Part shown: positions 11,202-22,729 of the stretch, piece after piece | How positions within the stretch are numbered: position 1 is the first letter of the stretch | Layout of the letters: each line of letters starts with the position of its first letter | NCBI GenBank assembly: GCA_019648995.1 | Contig: BLXT01004995.1 | Location: 1,816,903 to 1,845,925 of the forward strand | Direction: 5' to 3' | From: Plakobranchus ocellatus | Taxonomy: Eukaryota > Mollusca > Gastropoda > Plakobranchidae | DNA length: 29,023 nucleotides | Program-made: the position numbers and the translations under genes | The notes under the pieces: model-generated | Told to the model about the DNA's origin: nothing | Seen by the model: the letters and a program-made list of their open reading frames with translations, nothing else | The model's database searches: none

Positions 11202-11515
11202 GGGGAGCGGTGGCTCATCTGGTAGGGCAGATGGCTATTAAGTCACAGGTCTGGGGTTTGAATCCCAGTCCAGGCCAAGTCAATATTTCATTGCTGCTGT
11301 GTCCCTGGCGAAAGTAAAAGCAGCGAGGAAAGCAATGGCAAACTACCTCATAATGCTGTATGCCAAGAACAATCAGAACCCTACTACTGGTTCCCCAATG
11401 CTTGGACTAAGCGTGGGACCCACTTTACTTTCAGTGGTAATAATGACGATGGAATTTACTATGATCATAATGCTGTTAGACTTGACATAAAGAGTGACAA
11501 GACAATAAAGGAAAT
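11202..11515 (+). mobile_element. tRNA-derived SINE with RTE-like LINE tail
   Basis: The start resembles a tRNA with an internal RNA polymerase III promoter: A box TGGCTCATCTGG at 11211-11222 and B box GGTTTGAATCC at 11255-11265, with the T-arm-like CTGGG/CCCAG pair around the latter. The T loop has one extra base, so it is not a working tRNA. Downstream, GAGGAAAGCAATGGCAAAC at 11325 onward, followed by TGCCAAGAAC near 11361-11370, resembles, from memory, the 3' tails of SINEs mobilised by RTE-clade (BovB-type) LINEs. The element is antisense to NCOA6 within intron 4. The 3' end is approximate, at an A-rich stretch. Confidence 0.7.
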
Positions 11516-11516
11516 A

Positions 11517-11746
11517 AAAGAAAGAAATATGGCAAAAATTTAACGGATGACTACAATCATGCTGCATTAAAAATTCAAAAGAGGGAAAAGCAGAGGACAA
11601 AGTACTTCTAATGAGGTCTTTGTCATATTTCAAAAGAAAGAAATATGGAAAAAATTTATTGGATGAACATAATCATACTGCAGTAAAACTTCAAAATTGG
11701 AAAAAGCTGTGGATGAAATGTTCTAAAATGAGGTTTTTGTCACTGC
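11517..11746 (+). repeat. 116-bp imperfect tandem duplication
   Basis: Unit 1 (about 11517-11632) and unit 2 (about 11633-11746) share GAAATATGG at 11524 and 11640, then similar blocks reading GGATGA, ATCAT, CTGCA, AATTCAAAA or CTTCAAAA, and ATGAGG. The divergence is moderate, so the duplication is old. It begins where the SINE ends, inside NCOA6 intron 4. Confidence 0.7.
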
Positions 11747-12252
11747 AGTGAAGCAAGTTTCTTATTCAAAGTGCAATAAATCTAAAAATAACAGTAGTTC
11801 ATGCTCATTGGTCAATGGTGGTCTTGTCATCCTGGTTATAGAATATTGACAAAATCCTTTATGTAATTTGAACATAAATTTCACTGTAATCACTGTAAGG
11901 GCTGGTCTCAGTCACCCCATCCCAGACTGGCTTGGAACATACAAAAATGTGTCCTCATGCAAAAAATAAATTACATATTATGAAAAATGAATTGGACTTC
12001 TAGGAATAAATCCCCCCATGAAGAACCACCAATAGTGGGTCAAGTTTATCATATGGAGTTTTGAAAAAGTGGTCCAAGTCACCTTGTGCACAGTATTTTT
12101 AACTGGTAATTCATAGGGGAACTGAAACAGACATTATATTACTATGATTATGTTGAATTATTGTAGAGGTTAATGGCAGATTGATATCAGACTTAACAAA
12201 GATGATACACGAAGAATACAAATGAACAAATTACTAACTAATAAGTACTCAC

Positions 12253-15200
12253 TCTGGTCAAGAGATTTCTCTGGGACATATGCATAAAACTGTCTTCTTA
12301 CGCGTTGAACCTTCTTTTGCCCATCATCTTTGCCTTCAGGGCTAGAAAATTTGTCATTTGCTGGCAGCATCTTGCTTCCTAATGACCTGGTCTTGTCTTT
12401 ATCATCAACAGAATGGTCTTGCGACCAGTCCACATGAGCATGTCTAGAATCCTCACCACTGTAATGGCCAGGAACCCTAATCGATCTGTTCTCTTTGCTT
12501 TGAGCATCTTTTTCTGATCCCGGATAGGTTCTCTGATGAGATTTTCCCTCTCCAGTAGAGCTGTAATTATTACGGTGAGTACGACCATCTCTCTCAGGTG
12601 CAAACTGGACTGCAGTCTTGTTTGCACGACCCTCTTTACCAGGGATAGAGGAGTCTTTACTATCGTTCGACACAGAACGGTGGGAATAAACATCATCAGA
12701 TTGAGAGGATGTATTTGATCGATGACGTCTACGTTCCTGGCTTTTTTCTAGGTCAGGGGTCACTTTTGCAGGTGTATCTCCCAGTTCCATATTTGTCTTT
12801 GAACTTTCATTTTTTCCCTCTGAACCTACCATACCTGCCTTAAAATGGACTTTACCACTTTCTAAGGGGCTAGTATCTTTAACATTTTCCATTTTCATAA
12901 GAGCTGTATCATGAGCCTTTGATTTAAAGCTAGACCCTGGACCTACTAATTTCTGGGGATCAGCACGACTGAAAGCTGTTTCCTCAATATCATGCGTCTC
13001 TTCTTCAGATGGATTAACTTTTCTTTTTCTTGTGATACGACTGTGGTTAACGACATTATCCCCGGGTTCCAAAGGTGACTCATTTATCTCTTTCTCTGAA
13101 GCATGAATTTTGGTTTGTGCACTGCTCTGCACAGCTACCATCCTACCCTGAAGCATCATACTTTGTTCCAACTTGCTGATGTCTGATGCAGTCAAAGGAA
13201 CCATTGGTGGTCTCTGGTGAGCTGAGCTCTTTTCTAGAGTCTTGCATAGGGGGCTTGATCTGCTTTGTATGGAGGGTTCACGTTGCTGCTTTAAAGCAGA
13301 AGCCAATGTTTCTAAAATTGGCTCTTTCACTTGTGGACTATCAATGGTGGGACTGAGATTGGTATGCTCAGGTCCTTCCTCAACTCTTGCACTGACACTG
13401 CCACCATCAATATCATTTGAAGGTGAACTACGATTTGAAATGTTAGCTTGGGATGATGGAAAATTAAATGAAGAAGATGCAAGATTTGAAGAAGTTGAAT
13501 CAGGGGCGCCTGCCAATAAAGTTGTTTGCTGAGGCTTGGAGGTAGATTCTTCAGCTATTGGTACAGAGGATGGCATAAAAGACCTTGGTGAGGAAAATTC
13601 ATGGGCAGTAAAGTTAACTGTACCACAAGGTGCCGTGGTTGCTGAAACAGATTCATAAATTGATGGCTTTGAAACAATGGTTGTTTTCTTTGTCGCAAAG
13701 TGAACAGCTTTTGCTTTGTCAGGGAGCGTTTCACTGTTTCTAATAATTTTGCTAATTTCCAAAGGTTGTGAAAGCAGTTCAGAAGGATATAATTTGGGTT
13801 TTAAAGTTTTGGAGCTGCTCTCTTGTGAGCAATCTTTTGAAAGAAGATTGTTCTGTTTGCTGCCATTCTCATAAAAATCTTTTTTATGGGGGTCAAAAGA
13901 ATTTGCCATGGATCCTTCCTCTAATTCTACCTCACTATCAATGGCTTCCTTTGGTAGAGATGGTAAAATACCAGTATCGTCATCATTACATTTAGGGCTC
14001 GTCACAAAATCAACATTTGAGAAATTTGAGTTTGACTTGGTTGACAATGCCAACTCATTTTCCTGTTTTGGAAATGATACAACAGACACAGTATCAAAAA
14101 TGTTTCTGTTAAACTGATAGCCTTGAGAGCTGCATTTTGGCAAGACAGGTGTAATGGTCACAGGATGGGCCTTGGTTAGTTTAGGAGGCTCGCACCTGTC
14201 ATTTGAATGCTCTGAGAGGGACTTACTTGAGCCAATAGTTGAGGGTGTTGCATTTGGTTGTGTCACCATTGGTGATGAGGGGCTGCTTACAATGGGACTC
14301 AGAATGGGCAATCGTATAGCGTAACTTTCTGTACAAGAGGCCTCAGTGCTGCCTACTGCATTTTCAAAACTTGCCTTAGAGCTTAAAGAGCTGGATGTGC
14401 TCTGAAAACTAGATGAGCAAGGCACAGGATGGAGTTGGGCTGTTGTAGCCAATACAGTTGTAGACTTGATAGCTGCGTCATCAATTAAAGTTGGTGAGAT
14501 TTCCATGGTTGTTGTAATGCTGACAAGAGAGAGTTGACTAGAAATATTGGGTACAGTAGATGGAAGTGTAGGTGTAAAAGGAGGCTCTTGATCCCTTTGC
14601 AATATAGGCATTAATGGGGAAGAGGCATTGGAATGAACAATGGTAGATGTAGAGGTGGAATCAGATGAAGAGGAAAATCTGTGGGACTGTAAACCATCAG
14701 TAAAAATGTTGGAATGGTTTGTTTCCTCAGCTGAAAGCTTGCCTACCACTAATGAATGATTATTATGCAATGAATTTCCTTGCTCTGCAACCTGTGTATT
14801 TATTTTCTCATGAAAAACAGATGAACTTTCTCTCTTTGAATTGGCAAAGTGATGAAGAACAATTGAATTGTTTTTAGAGGCATCCAAGTTAATCTGAACA
14901 TCTTGATTTTGCTGGCCTATGTTTGCAAGATGGCCTTTAGTTTTGAAAGGAGGATAGCTCTGTGATAGCATTTTACTTGAATAAGACTGTGTATCTCTCA
15001 GTATACTTGGAGGTGGATGGCCAAATTTCACTGATAGAGGATGGGTGTCTCCTTTCAAAACAAAGTCCTCTCTCATACCATCACTGGAAATGATTGGAAT
15101 CACACTATTTAAACTACTCATTCCTCCACCTAAACTAACAGAATCTGTGCTATAGGTTGAAGACAGTCCTGCAAGATCAAGCCCTCCAGATAATAGATGA

Positions 15201-15846
15201 TGCTGGTCACTCGGGATGAGGCGAGGAACACTTGCACCAGGAGAACGGGCACCACTATGATTACCCATACGTGCAGAGTGGTGAGAGCCATTAGTGCTTG
15301 ACAGTGTTGCTGTTCCAGCTCTGGGCACAATGCCAATGGCTGATGAAACTATTGGTTTGCTATTGTAGGCACGTGAACTGGAAACTGGAAGTGACATGCC
15401 TATCTCAGATGCAGGCAATGGTTTGACAAGCCTCTGGACTGATTCTGTAAGCCGCCTAGGCAGAGGAAGTCCTGGAGCATAAATGTGGTTCAACATATTC
15501 ACATTCACTGGTGAAGATCTCTTTGAGTATATCGATGTGATGTTATTTCCTTTGCTCTCAGAAGTGCCAACTACTCCAGTCATTGCTGCACTACCATTGC
15601 CTATTATCTTTGCCTGCATTTCCTCTAAATCTAAAAACAACTGCTCAGCATGACCCTCTAGTCTTTGCGGCGGAGATGTATTTTGCTGAGGCTCTTCTAT
15701 AGTCCCCTCAACAGTTTTCATTTCCTGAGATGCCAAAGTTGATGCAGAAGACTCTTTTTGATCTTCTTGATGATGATGGATTTGGTTCAATTTCTCTAAG
15801 AACAGCTCTTTTCCTTTATGCTCCTCTTTCAAATGAACAGGAGTGC
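12253..15846 (-). CDS. NCOA6: NCOA6 coding exon 4 (residues 1151-2348), Ser/Thr-rich central and C-terminal region
   Basis: A 3594-nt exon. The acceptor is CCCCCTTTCAG/GCACTCC and the donor is GACCAGA/GTGAGTACTT. It opens with a charged, possibly helical segment (KEEHKGKELFLEKLNQ, about 1156-1171) and a second one (HAEQLFLDLEEMQAKI) about 60 residues later. A very long Ser/Thr/Pro-rich stretch follows. A basic cluster TRKRKV lies near residue 2090 and an Arg/Ser patch (ERRRHRSN) near 2185. The end is strongly basic (KKVQRVRRQF) before VPEKSLDQ. Low-complexity regulatory sequence with basic nuclear-localisation-like clusters is expected for this family; the functions of individual segments are not known to me. 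I saw no second LXXLL motif here, although vertebrate NCOA6 has a second, weaker one. A reading beyond 12253 hits intron sequence and stops. Confidence 0.9.
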
Positions 15847-16050
15847 CTGAAAGGGGGAAAATTAAGGAAAGCAATATTTAGCAAAAGTGTTCGCCCTTTT
15901 TTTTTTCAAACATATCTCAAAACAGCGGGCAAAAATGCAAAACAAACATTTCATGTGGAAATTATGCTTATCATGTTACACTTCAAATGCATAATACAAG
16001 AACTCTTCAAATTTAATTCAACTTTAACAAAATTGTATCAAGGTCATTAC
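15847..16050 (-). other. NCOA6 intron 3
   Basis: A short 204-nt intron, GTAATG to CCTTTCAG, with a polypyrimidine-rich 3' end. It is the only short intron in the gene. Confidence 0.85.
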
Positions 16051-16177
16051 CTATATTGTTCACTGCTACTTGTTTTGAGGATATCTTTTTTGGATGTAGC
16101 TCAGTCATTGCCATCATCACTGTATTCATATTTCCCTGAGGTATTGGTCCGTTCGTTTTAAGGCCTGCCCTGTTTTC
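16051..16177 (-). CDS. NCOA6: NCOA6 coding exon 3 (residues 1109-1150 plus one base)
   Basis: A 127-nt exon, too short to stand out as an ORF, found by splice logic. It follows the acceptor GCCTTTTTTCAG and ends at the donor AATATAG/GTAATGAC. It starts in phase 0, reading ENRAGLKTNGPIPQGN, and continues through NTVMMAMTELHPKK to VAVNNI, leaving one base (G) that joins GC of the next exon as Gly1151. This joining restores an open frame between the two giant exons with no stop, which is the main support. There is no recognisable domain. The intron after it is only 204 nt, while the one before it is 3361 nt. Confidence 0.85.
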
Positions 16178-17089
16178 CTGAAAAAAGGCAAATCACACTT
16201 AAGTTGTATATGAATAATTCTTACAAACATGTTTGCTTTCAGATAGTACAACAATTTTTCTTTTCCTCATCTAAAAAATAGTTGCCAATTTTACTTCTTT
16301 GTTTTCTTCTTGCTGGCACCAGAATAATAAAGTCAGCTCCTTGCACAAATTTGAATTAACAAATGCATAATAGAAACTTACTTTTCAGACCAAAATGATG
16401 TGCTATTTTTTTTTAAATCCCCCTTACAGCTCAAAGTTCTGAATGAAACAACTAGCACACATGCAAGCATTTGAAGTTCATAACAACATGACTGATAGAC
16501 ATTAAAAAATTGCCTTTTTAAAATTATCATAAATGCATATATGCGAGACATAATCTGATGTGCCAACAATTAAGGACTGTGCTAAACCAAAACATACTTT
16601 TCAGATATGCCAAGATAATATAAGAGATAAAAATAAGTACTGCCACAAAAGGATGTTGAGATTTTAATATAAGCAGCTTCATAGTCAAAAAAAGTTTCAA
16701 CCATTGGCCCCTTTTCAAATGCTGAACTTGCTCAAGGCGGATTCCACAAACTTGTCCCAAATAGCATGCTTTTATTTGGAATTTAATACATTACAAATGA
16801 AACATGATTTATGCCTATTATTATGTGTAATGCATTGTTAATGATGTGAAGAAGCTGCAAAAGCAAGATTATGCCTTTTTGTGGGTTTAAACATTTTATT
16901 TGAATTTTTTTGTTTCCCATTTGCTACAAAATGCTATAAACACTTTCACGTTTCTGTGATGTTATTCAAAGGGCTAAAGGGCTATTTAATATCAATTATG
17001 TCATATCTAACCACCCTAAAAACATTCTTTGAACATTTTTCTGCGTTTTTAACATCAACAGAAGCTTTTAAATCCATTTTCAACTCTCA

Positions 17090-17720
17090 TTAATTAGTCG
17101 GCTGAAAAACCTCACGACCAACTGCATGTTATGTGTTGCTGCAACTTTCTATAAGACTGCGGTTATATAAATATAAAATATCGATTCTCCTTTCTTTAAA
17201 CAGTTCGGTATTGTAAAAAGGAATGTACACATTGATAGTAGATCAAAATGAGCGATTTTAGACATAGAAGATCGCCAGACATGTGCTACGTGTCACTTCA
17301 TTCTGATATCTGGAATTTCACTTTCAGTTTCCATTCCGCTTAGCGCAGCCAAAGTTCGGGACTTTTTAGTGTGTGAGTGAAACAAAATCCGTCAACATCG
17401 TTCAGTGAAAAAGTTTTTGCACCTCTTCAATTTCGAAAAATAGGTTTAGTTCTCAATTGTTTGTTTTACGTTGCCTGCAAGACTGCTATTTGTATTTGGA
17501 ACGGTTCTTTAAATCTATAATTTAGGAGATTGAAAAATCATAACAGCATTAGCGTTTGGACTTTTCCAGGCCTAAACATAGCGCATTAGACTTTGTATTG
17601 AGACACTGTACATTCAAAATCATAGGATTTTCATGCTTTCAATGGATTTTTGTTGTCTTTCTGTAGGCATTATTATTGTGGGTGTCAAACGGCCGATACA
17701 CAAAAAGCACGTACGCAAGA
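17090..17720. promoter_or_regulatory. CpG-retaining patch in NCOA6 intron 2, candidate regulatory element
   Basis: I count about 23 CpG dinucleotides in about 630 bp, including TTCCGCTTAGCGCAGCC near 17335, TTACGTTGCC near 17466 and CACGTACGCAAGAAATCGG near 17709, whereas neighbouring intron sequence has few. No ORF is convincing in it. It could be an internal promoter or enhancer, or an older repeat that escaped CpG loss; sequence alone cannot decide. Confidence 0.3.
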
Positions 17721-19068
17721 AATCGGTGACACACTTTTCCAGTGTGTATTCTTTCAACCTATCATCCTTTTTAAATTGCTTTATTGACCACATTATTATT
17801 CTCTAAAATATTTTGATTCTTATGCATCATATTTATTTAAAAGAAAATAGTGCAGTGAATTTAGGAAGGGTCTTTTCCTGGTGAAACTTTCAGTGGCTGA
17901 AACAACTTTTCCTGATGGTATGGCTTTATTCCTTTTGCTTTAACTCAAGAAGAAATGATCTCTAGGTAGTGAGAATCTTTTTTAATTCAGTATTAAATTT
18001 TCTTTCATTTGATGCATATGCATATTTGTGTATGTTGAAAAATTAATGTTTTTGGGACAACTCAAATCATGTTTGTGGAATCTGCCTCAAGGATTTCTTT
18101 TAATAATTAATATAGATGATGCTAGTTATACATTTTTAATTCAAACATTTTGCATTTCGACAATGTGTCCCTTCAGACAAGTGACAACACATTTTTTTTG
18201 TTTGTTGTTGGAGTCTATAGAGCTAGGTTCTGATCTTACTTTTCACCAGAAAGTGAGCAGTTTTTAAGGTTTAGGAAGTTAAAAATTTTAAATCCAATTA
18301 AAACTAAGATCTTTGCACTTCTAATAAAAAAAAATATGTGATTGTTTTGATCTCCTTTGACAAAAAACAAAGACCTGCATACTTTTGTGCATAAATGTTA
18401 TCCTGAGAAGGAAGGGAAATGCATCCAATTAGTATAGCTTTGAAGCTAACAAAACTGGAAATTTCACACCAGCAGAGCAAAAGATAGTGCTTCTACACAA
18501 ATCCTGTGTCTGTGTGCCAACAAAATAGAATACCTGCACTGAACACCCAACAATATGTCATCAACAGTTTGATTTTGTGTTAGTTGGACTACAGAAGAAT
18601 CAATTTAATGTGTAACATAACTCAGTTCTTTGTTCTTTTGGTACATATTAAAACTAATGCACTTTTTCTCACAATGCATCTTTATTTTTTCTACATATTC
18701 TTCATAAAATAAGTTGTGTATCGTTGTCATAGTTACATTCAGAGATTTTCATGTTCTCCATATTGATGTCCATTTTTATCAAAATATATCTGTTCTAGCT
18801 CTGTGAAAACTAGTTTTGCATCAAGTAGACATAAGTTACTTCAAAAAGGCAATTACAAGTAATCTCCCTGAAACTTCATTTTCAAGTTTCTATGACAAAA
18901 TTTATCTGCCCACCTTTTGGTTATACCTGATATTTGTCAAAATTTACTTAGAAATGTGAGCAGATTTTTTTTATTTAGATCAATTATAAACAGATCTTAT
19001 TTCTTAAGCTAAAGGTGGAATCCTACCTCAAACTATTGATCTACATGCATTCTCAATTTACTTGACAT

Positions 19069-19256
19069 TATGATCTACATCTAGATAAAATCCTAACTAC
19101 AAGCTAGGGTTTAGATTTAGACCCTACAAAAATTAGAACTATGATGGGTCCTTCTTATGCTACCACTATGATCTACATCTACTTAAAATCCAAACTGCAA
19201 GCTAGGGTTTAGATTTAGACCCTACAAAAATTAGAACTATGATGGGTCCTTATCCT
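19069..19256 (+). repeat. 98-bp recent tandem duplication
   Basis: TATGATCTACATCTA at 19069 recurs at 19167. The following block, AAGCTAGGGTTTAGATTTAG and onward to ATGATGGGTCCTT, is identical in both copies over about 55 bp. The high identity suggests a recent duplication within NCOA6 intron 2. Confidence 0.85.
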
Positions 19257-19538
19257 TACTCATAGAATATAAAAGCCAGATTAGGATGATCCTTTGGGAA
19301 TTAGATTTAATCCATGCTATTGTAAAAAAACAAAAATGCCCAATAAAATCTATCACACTGCCTTTGAAAAAACTTCTTGGTGTTCAACTATTTTGAAACC
19401 AACCATAAAAAATCATATATATTGATGTAATACACAAAATTGCATGGTAGGTCTGAAAGAAAAGAGGTGCACATATCAAGACTTAAAAAAGAACATAAGC
19501 TCAAAAGATTTCATGACTTCAGCTCTAAAGTTTCTTAC

Positions 19539-22500
19539 CAAACTGTCGCTTATTAGAGGGCCATTTTCTTTAGTTTTGCTGCCATGTGAGGAATGCTGAC
19601 TACTTCCTGCCTTTTCTGACAACCAATTTGAAGTCAAAGACACTTGTTCTACTGCCATAAGTCCAGCTTGCTTTTCCATTGACTTACAATGAGCATCATA
19701 AAATTGACAAATATCTGAACCTGTTATTTGCTCAGAAGAAGCAGGTATTGTTATTCGCTTTTTTGCCAATGATGTGCCTTTCTGTGGTCCAGATGACTTA
19801 ATATGACTACTTTCATTGCAAGGGCTCATTCTGTAATTCTCACTCATGGAATTGTTTGCAGGCACAAAAGGCTGATCCTGTTTGCAGTCAACTCCTTTAT
19901 GCGGGAGTGAGTTTTTAATATTACTTTCATCAGATTCAGTAGAAGGGTGGCTTGCCCTAAATTCTGCATCACCTAGTTCAGATGGTGTATCATCTGATCT
20001 TTCTGAGGAGCTCCCCACTCCAGAATCATGATTTTCTATTTTGACTCTAGTGTGTTCTATTAGAGTTGCAGTTCCAGAATGCTCTGTAACTGGGTCAGTA
20101 ACCACTCCACTTTGATTTGAATTTTCATCTCCTTCTGATAAGACTTTAATTTCTGGAGGGCTCTCTGTGCTGCTATGAGAGTCCATATGCTTATCTAAAA
20201 CAGAATTGAGCAATGAGGGTGAGGTGACCGAGGTAGAAAATGGCACCTTATCAGAATTAAATGTTGCTGCTTGCCTGTGATGTGTCGACATTGCATGACC
20301 TTGGAACGGAAGCTTGGTCTGCTCTGCTTCTGTCACAGGAGATGATTGACTTGTGTGTGCTGAAGGAATATCCAATGATACTGACATAGATAACCACGAA
20401 GGTGATGCTGCAAGTGGACCAGCTTTTAACTGCTTTCTCATGTCGCTTAAATTTTCTACAAAAGGAGCTTGGTAAAATTTTGGTTGTGATGTCACTGAAT
20501 GCATACACACATTTACATTGGGATAAATCACAGATTCTGTAGAGGAGGCGACAGCCTCAGGTGCCTGTACTGGGGTGTCCATCTCTGAATGAACTATTCT
20601 TGTTTTAGACCCTTTTTCTGTGTCACAAACTAAAGGTCCGTTAGAAAGATCAGGGTTAATATTTTTCTTCGCCAAATTTTGGGGCAATGCATGACGTGGT
20701 TCTGAGCTTGGGTGGAGAGGTAAATTTACTGAAGAAGAAACAACAGTTCCACTTTGACATGAGTGTGATGAGCTCGCTATGATTTTGGACTGTGTCAAGC
20801 TCACTTTCACACTTGAGCTTGTCACACTGGTAAAATTCCGCCATGGTACTTTAGAAACGGGTCTCTGCAAAAGCTCACTTGAACTGACAGCAGAGGCAGC
20901 AGCAGTAATAGTGGTGGTAATGGTAGATGCAGAAGTATGACCAACGGAAGGAGAACAAACATGTTGTGTAGCATGTACAATGTCCAACTTTGTTGATGAT
21001 GAATGAGGCACACTTTTCTGAGCAATTTCATCTAACTCTTGTGCTCGCTGAGCAAGCATACGAGTTGCAGAGTAACCGCTACCCTGAGATAATCCTGGAT
21101 CTTTTGGTAGGGACTGGCCAGAATCTAAGACAGAGTCTCTAGGCTCCAACTGACCAGTGTATGGATTAATAATTTTCCCTGCAGTCGTTTCAGATAAAAA
21201 GGCCTCAGCTTGCTGTTGAGACAACTGTGCACTTGATCCTAAAAGCATAGAATTATTAGTCCTGGATCCTATTGCACTTTTAATAAAATTAGATTGAATC
21301 CCACTGCTGGCAAGACCATCCTTATGGTTGACCTTCCCAGGGTAATATTGTGATGTTTTACTTTCATTCAGGAAACCTAAGGGAGAGGTACCTATTCTTT
21401 TACTGAAGACATCTATTGGCTTGTAAGCATCAGTCATCTTAGTTGTTTGCTCCGAAACACTGTGTGAATCAATAGGGTCTGATACTGTAGAAAAGGTTTG
21501 GATATCATGCTGGCTTGAGGCCAGATCATTTTGCAAAGGTTTTGCAGTATTTGTTTTCTCCTTTCTCTTTCTTTTCTTTTTGGGAGGACAATCTGACACA
21601 CTTGGTTCTTTCACAGCTAAAGGTTTATTGGCATTGCCACTAGCCAAACCTGCTGTTGCTACAGATGGGTCTATCTGCAAAAGATTGACTAACATGGGAC
21701 TGGAAGCATTTCCTGGCTTACTTAGTCTTGGAGATGCAGCAATATTTAGGCTGTGAGGATATGGAGGCGGAGGGGGTAAATCTACATAGTAGTTTGGGGA
21801 GGCGGAGGATGCAGTCCCCAATTTTGAGGTGCTAAAGCTGGAGTTGCTCAATGTTGAAGGCTGTGTGAGAGGGCCAAGAGGACTACAGTTGTTAGTATTA
21901 GAGGCAAAGCTGTGATAACCAGTGCCACTGCCAGCAATACTGGAGAGCTGACGAAGAGCTGTTGATTGAATTGTGGGAAAATTTTTATCACTGCTTTGAT
22001 GCTGGACCTGAAGGGAGCTTGAGCCGGACAAGGACGAATTAATGGCAACAGAGGTAGTGTGGCGGGGCAGAGGAGAGTGGAAAGCTCCAGTGGTCTTGCA
22101 GGGAACACTTGTTGACACATTAGGTTCTTGGTATAGTAGAGCAGCGCTCACAACAGTGGCAATGCTATTAGACCGTAACATCTGTGGCTTTGATCCAATA
22201 AAACTTGATACAGGATTTGACACAGCGGAACTATCTTGACCTGTTCCAAGCATTGGAGAGGAAGTACTGCTAATGGCACCCACCGCACCCATGAGAGAAC
22301 CAATAAGAGCAGCATTTTGGCGCAAATGAGGACCTTGTCTCAAGTAATCCACAATATTCTTCCTTGTAACTTCATCACTGCTAGGTCCAGGGGAAGAGTT
22401 GAGATCATCCAAAGAGACAACAGCCTCAGCAGGTTGAGGATTAGAGACATGCTGGTTAGCTGTATCGCCTATGGCATTGCTCGAAGGATTATTTGAAGTT

Positions 22501-22729
22501 GACGATGAGTTTAAAATTACTTCTTTATGCTCATTGTTGCTACCAAGAAAAGTGAGAGCAATCTGAGAGTCTCCCTGCATTTGGACAGAGAGCACTCCAA
22601 TTTCTTTGAGTGCCTCACTTCCATTCTGTGCAAGTTGTCTTAGCCTAACGGCTGCCTCTCTAGGAATAGTGAGTGTCACCTTGACACTGTTCCAGGGTTC
22701 AACCTTTCTAACTTGTACTTTCCTTGTAT
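19539..22729 (-). CDS. NCOA6: NCOA6 coding exon 2 (residues 45-1108): conserved N-terminal block and LXXLL nuclear-receptor box
   Basis: A 3191-nt exon that follows a CTTTTAG acceptor and ends at the strong donor TTG/GTAAGAAA. Residues about 48-100 (KVQVRKVEPWNSVKV, TIPREAAVRLRQLAQNG, IGVLSVQMQGD) match the family's conserved N-terminal region almost residue for residue as I recall it. A proline run (PPPPPYP) lies at about 363-369. The nuclear-receptor box LVNLL is at 391-395 in the context SPMLVNLLQ, followed by the basic run PPKKKRKRKEK at about 426-436, the same order as in vertebrates. An additional hydrophobic block (NIVDYLRQGPHLRQNAALIG) sits at about 169-188. The rest is Ser/Thr-rich and probably disordered. 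The long glutamine tracts of vertebrate NCOA6 are absent. An apparent start at 22679 is GTG (Val62), not an initiator; the exon reads through it from 22729. Confidence 0.93.

Larger units (their letters stand above)
10361..12252 (-). other. NCOA6 intron 4
   Basis: A 1892-nt intron, GTGAGT to GGTCAG. It carries an antisense SINE (11202 to about 11515) and, directly beside it, a 116-bp tandem duplication. I see nothing else in it. Confidence 0.85.
16178..19538 (-). other. NCOA6 intron 2
   Basis: A 3361-nt intron, GTAAGA to TTTCAG. It holds a CpG-retaining patch at 17090-17720 and a 98-bp tandem duplication starting at 19069. Otherwise it is AT-rich with only short chance ORFs. Confidence 0.8.

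Noticed and set aside
11202..11275. Functional tRNA gene
   Set aside because: The A and B boxes are present, but the T loop has an extra base, no clean anticodon arm or acceptor stem forms, and the sequence continues into a SINE body.
15730..16161. 143-residue plus-strand ORF
   Set aside because: It runs antisense across NCOA6 exons 3 and 4 and the short intron, whose minus-strand coding is well supported.
22042..22496. Plus-strand ORFs inside NCOA6 exon 2
   Set aside because: They are shadows of a well-supported minus-strand coding exon.
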